Source: Gammaproteobacteria bacterium
GTDB lineage: Bacteria > Pseudomonadota > Gammaproteobacteria > Steroidobacterales > Rariloculaceae
Assembly: GCA_022826245.1 (NCBI GenBank)
Contig: JAJDVG010000058.1
Span: 62,001-126,000, forward strand
Length of the DNA: 64,000 nt
Direction: 5' to 3'
A model generated the notes under the pieces. It saw nothing but the letters and a program-made list of their open reading frames with translations. It did no database searches and was not told where the DNA came from. Position 1 is the stretch's first letter; each line of letters starts with the position of its first letter. Shown one piece after another: positions 62,647-64,000 of this stretch. The translations under genes and the position numbers were made by a program.

Positions 62647-62769
62647 GTGGCCAGGACGCGTGTCCTCATCACCGTCACCACATATCCGTTGCCGTCACGC
62701 TCGCATGGTGAGCTGGTCTGTACAGCGGGAATTCTGGAAGACGGTGCTTGGGTTCGAATCTACCCCGTT
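62647..62769 (+). pseudogene. N-terminal fragment of a small conserved protein normally paired with DUF488
   Basis: Starting at GTG 62647, 3 nt after the DUF488 stop, the frame reads VLITVTTYPLPSRSHGELVCTAGILEDGAWVRIYPV. This matches the N-terminus of a small uncharacterised family (K/TTYPxPS...ELVCTAG...RIYPV) that I recall next to DUF488 genes. After RIYPV the resemblance ends abruptly; the frame continues to 63285 as unrelated sequence. It appears cut by a deletion. Confidence 0.5.
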
Positions 62770-63046
62770 CTGGTTCACCTCCGTCGAGAGTTTCGCCAGG
62801 GTGCTAACCCAGCGCAACCAGGAATTGCTTGCTTTGATTGCGCGGGAAAAGCCGGACTCGCTCACCGAACTGGCGGAACTCGCGGGACGAAAGAAAGGGA
62901 ACCTGTCGCGGACCCTGAAGACGATGTCGCGCTATGGCTTGGTGGAGTTACAAGCGGGTCCGAGGGGCACGTTGATTCCTCGCGTTATGTACGACCAGGT
63001 GCGTCTGGATCTTTCGCTGAGGCCGGTATCGGGGCGCGTGGCCTAG
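62770..63046 (+). pseudogene. C-terminal fragment of a winged-helix DNA-binding protein
   Basis: In a different frame from the preceding fragment, and beginning without its own start codon, the sequence reads FTSVESFARVLTQRNQELLALI, LTELAELAGRKKGNLSRTL (a clear helix-turn-helix) and RYGLVELQAG. This is the C-terminal part of a MarR/HVO_A0114-like regulator often acting as an antitoxin. Its N-terminus is missing, joined at about 62770 to the previous fragment. Its stop codon (TAG) shares the CTAG palindrome with the stop of the convergent selenoprotein gene. Confidence 0.6.
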
Positions 63047-63714
63047 TCGTACGACCGCGCCAGATACTCGTCGATAGCTTCCTTCAGCTCGCCCGGCTTG
63101 AAGCCGAACGGCCCCAGCCCGCCCGCGTAGGCGATCCGGCCGTCCGTGCCGACCAGGTAGAGGCGATCGGGCATCGAGGCATAGGCTTCGGACACGGCAT
63201 TGTCCATTTCATCGACGTACGTCTTGATGCCGTACTTCATGGCGACTTCGCACATGGCGGCGACCTCGCGCCGTTCTTCCATTGACGAGTGCTGCCGGAT
63301 GTCGTGATTGCCCAGATACCAGCCGTCAGTGGGATGGGCTTCCGCGGTATAGATGACGATGAAACGGACCCGGTCGTTGTAGTCGCGGTAGAGATCTCGA
63401 AGGCTCACGGCCCCGGCAACAAACGGGGGTCACGTGAAGCTGCCGAAGACCAATGCTACGGGTTCGCGGCCGAAGTGCTCGGACAGCGTGATGGGATTCT
63501 CGCCCTTGACATCCGATAGCGTGAAATCCGGTGCCATGTCGCCTTTCTTCGGCGCCAAGGGATTGAATTTCTTCTTCCAGGCCAGGCTTCTCCGCAGGCC
63601 TTTGATTGTTCCCCAAAATTTTCCGAGGAAACCCTTTGGCTTGCGGACGGGCTCGGCGGTTCCTGCCTGGCTTGCATCGAAGTCGTCTGTCGCTACGGAT
63701 CTGTCGTAGTTCAT
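63043..63714 (-). CDS. Iodothyronine-deiodinase-like selenoprotein (UGA read as selenocysteine)
   Basis: One gene reported by the track as two ORFs (63430-63714 and 63043-63408). Both are in the same frame, and the only break is a TGA at 63430-63432. Read through, the protein has 223 residues with selenocysteine at position 95 in GSFT-U-PPF, the catalytic motif of the deiodinase family. Before it lies a thioredoxin-fold half (KGDMAPDFTLSDVKG, ALVFGSF); after it come IYTAEAHPTDGW, HSSMEERREVA, DEMDNAVSEAY and GGLGPFGFKPGEL, all deiodinase landmarks. A candidate SECIS hairpin follows the UGA. No frameshift is needed. Bacterial members are probably thiol/peroxide redox or dehalogenating enzymes; the substrate is unknown. 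The ATG has GAGGA upstream. Confidence 0.88.
63400..63414 (-). promoter_or_regulatory. Candidate bacterial SECIS hairpin after the UGA codon
   Basis: In the mRNA, starting 15 nt after the UGA, GGGGC-CGUGA-GCCUU folds into a 5-bp stem (two G-U pairs) with loop CGUGA; the loop begins about 20 nt after the UGA and has G at its second position. These values fit the general bacterial SECIS pattern (loop 16-37 nt after UGA, G in the first two loop positions). It lies inside the coding region, as bacterial SECIS elements do. Confidence 0.5.
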
Positions 63715-63817
63715 GTGGCGGGGGTCCTCAATAACTGGTCAATCGTTTGGCACTTGTTGCGGGTGGCGCCAATGGTACTACTGCGCGAGACGGCGTGGCA
63801 TTGCATCGACTGTCGGG

Positions 63818-63963
63818 CGAAGTTTCGGGCGCCGTAGTGTCCAACTTGCGCTCGGTAGCCGAAACGTCGGGCGTTGCGCTGTCCAACTTGCGTCGGTAGC
63901 CGAAGCGTCGGACGTTGTGCTGTCCAACATGCGCCCGGCGGCCGACGCGTACTTGCGCCATGT
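63818..63963. repeat. Degenerate tandem repeat, period 41-42 nt
   Basis: Units beginning GTCCAACTTGCG start at 63839, 63881 and 63922, with a partial unit before them (from about 63818) and divergence increasing towards 63963. The period shifts from 42 to 41 nt, so the array is not maintained as coding sequence. It lies upstream of the selenoprotein gene and runs close to the window end. Confidence 0.65.
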
Positions 63964-64000
63964 CACCGACAATCTGAAGGTGCACTAATTCCATCAGTCT

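Noticed and set aside
62745-62762. tRNA T-arm-like GGTTCGAATC
   Set aside because: No acceptor stem, anticodon arm or CCA context; it lies in the coding frame of the truncated gene (VRIYP).
63430-63432. TGA in the deiodinase-like gene as a nonsense mutation or pseudogene
   Set aside because: It falls exactly at the Sec/Cys catalytic position, and both halves remain well conserved in the same frame with no other defect.
63818-63963. CRISPR array
   Set aside because: Period 41-42 nt with divergence spread across the whole unit; there are no identical repeats separated by unique spacers, and no cas genes.

Overview
The window is GC-rich, almost entirely coding chromosomal DNA. Its gene families (Omp85 and TonB-dependent outer-membrane proteins, HtrA, an RND pump, PutA, NrtS, DUF2339, and a TonB receptor paired with a TPR-sulfotransferase) suggest a Gram-negative, probably marine, gammaproteobacterium. 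No rRNA or tRNA gene, IS element, prophage or CRISPR array was seen, so the taxonomic guess rests on gene content alone.

Layout. 1-5.8 kb: the end of an oligopeptide-type ABC ATPase, an exported glycerophosphodiesterase, an unknown protein, an exported cyclophilin, an NrtS-type transporter, a broken DUF6152 gene and a GST. 5.8-15.2 kb: an Omp85 protein overlapping a methyltransferase, a VanY-like peptidase, an alpha/beta hydrolase overlapping a DUF2339 membrane protein, a hypoxanthine-DNA glycosylase, a tannase-family esterase and a 56-residue membrane protein behind its own promoter. 15.2-22.9 kb: an orphan ModA, PutA, and a three-gene ATP-grasp/alpha-E/transglutaminase operon. 22.9-28.0 kb: a TonB-dependent receptor, a 28-nt inverted repeat and a TPR-sulfotransferase. 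28.0-31.4 kb: a TTQ amine dehydrogenase operon (mauB-E-D-A plus a c-type cytochrome). 31.5-38.9 kb: a two-component system divergent from an HtrA protease, then a parvulin, a HupE-like protein and an alanine symporter. 39.0-44.1 kb: a Tat-exported, three-subunit molybdenum aldehyde-oxidoreductase-like operon, a MetE-like protein and a truncated Tat-signal remnant. 44.2-52.6 kb: an RND adaptor and pump, a second MetE-like protein, a secreted amidohydrolase and a TPR lipoprotein. 52.9-61.5 kb: a DUF1549/DUF1553 cytochrome protein followed by a DUF1501 protein, an epoxide hydrolase, a fosmidomycin-resistance-type MFS protein and a GNAT acetyltransferase. 61.5-64.0 kb: a less GC-rich accessory segment holding a DUF488 gene, two gene fragments fused by a deletion, a UGA-interrupted selenoprotein and tandem repeats.

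Most important observation: the ORF track splits one gene at 63043-63714 (minus) into two ORFs. They share a reading frame and are separated only by an in-frame TGA, at the exact position of the catalytic selenocysteine of iodothyronine-deiodinase-like proteins (motif GSFT-U-PPF). A plausible bacterial SECIS hairpin starts 15 nt after the UGA. The organism is therefore predicted to make selenoproteins.

Working together: the amine dehydrogenase operon would release aldehydes and electrons in the periplasm, and the Tat-exported molybdenum oxidoreductase 8 kb away is a candidate to oxidise those aldehydes. The two-component system and HtrA look like an envelope-stress unit. These links are inferred from gene content and position only.
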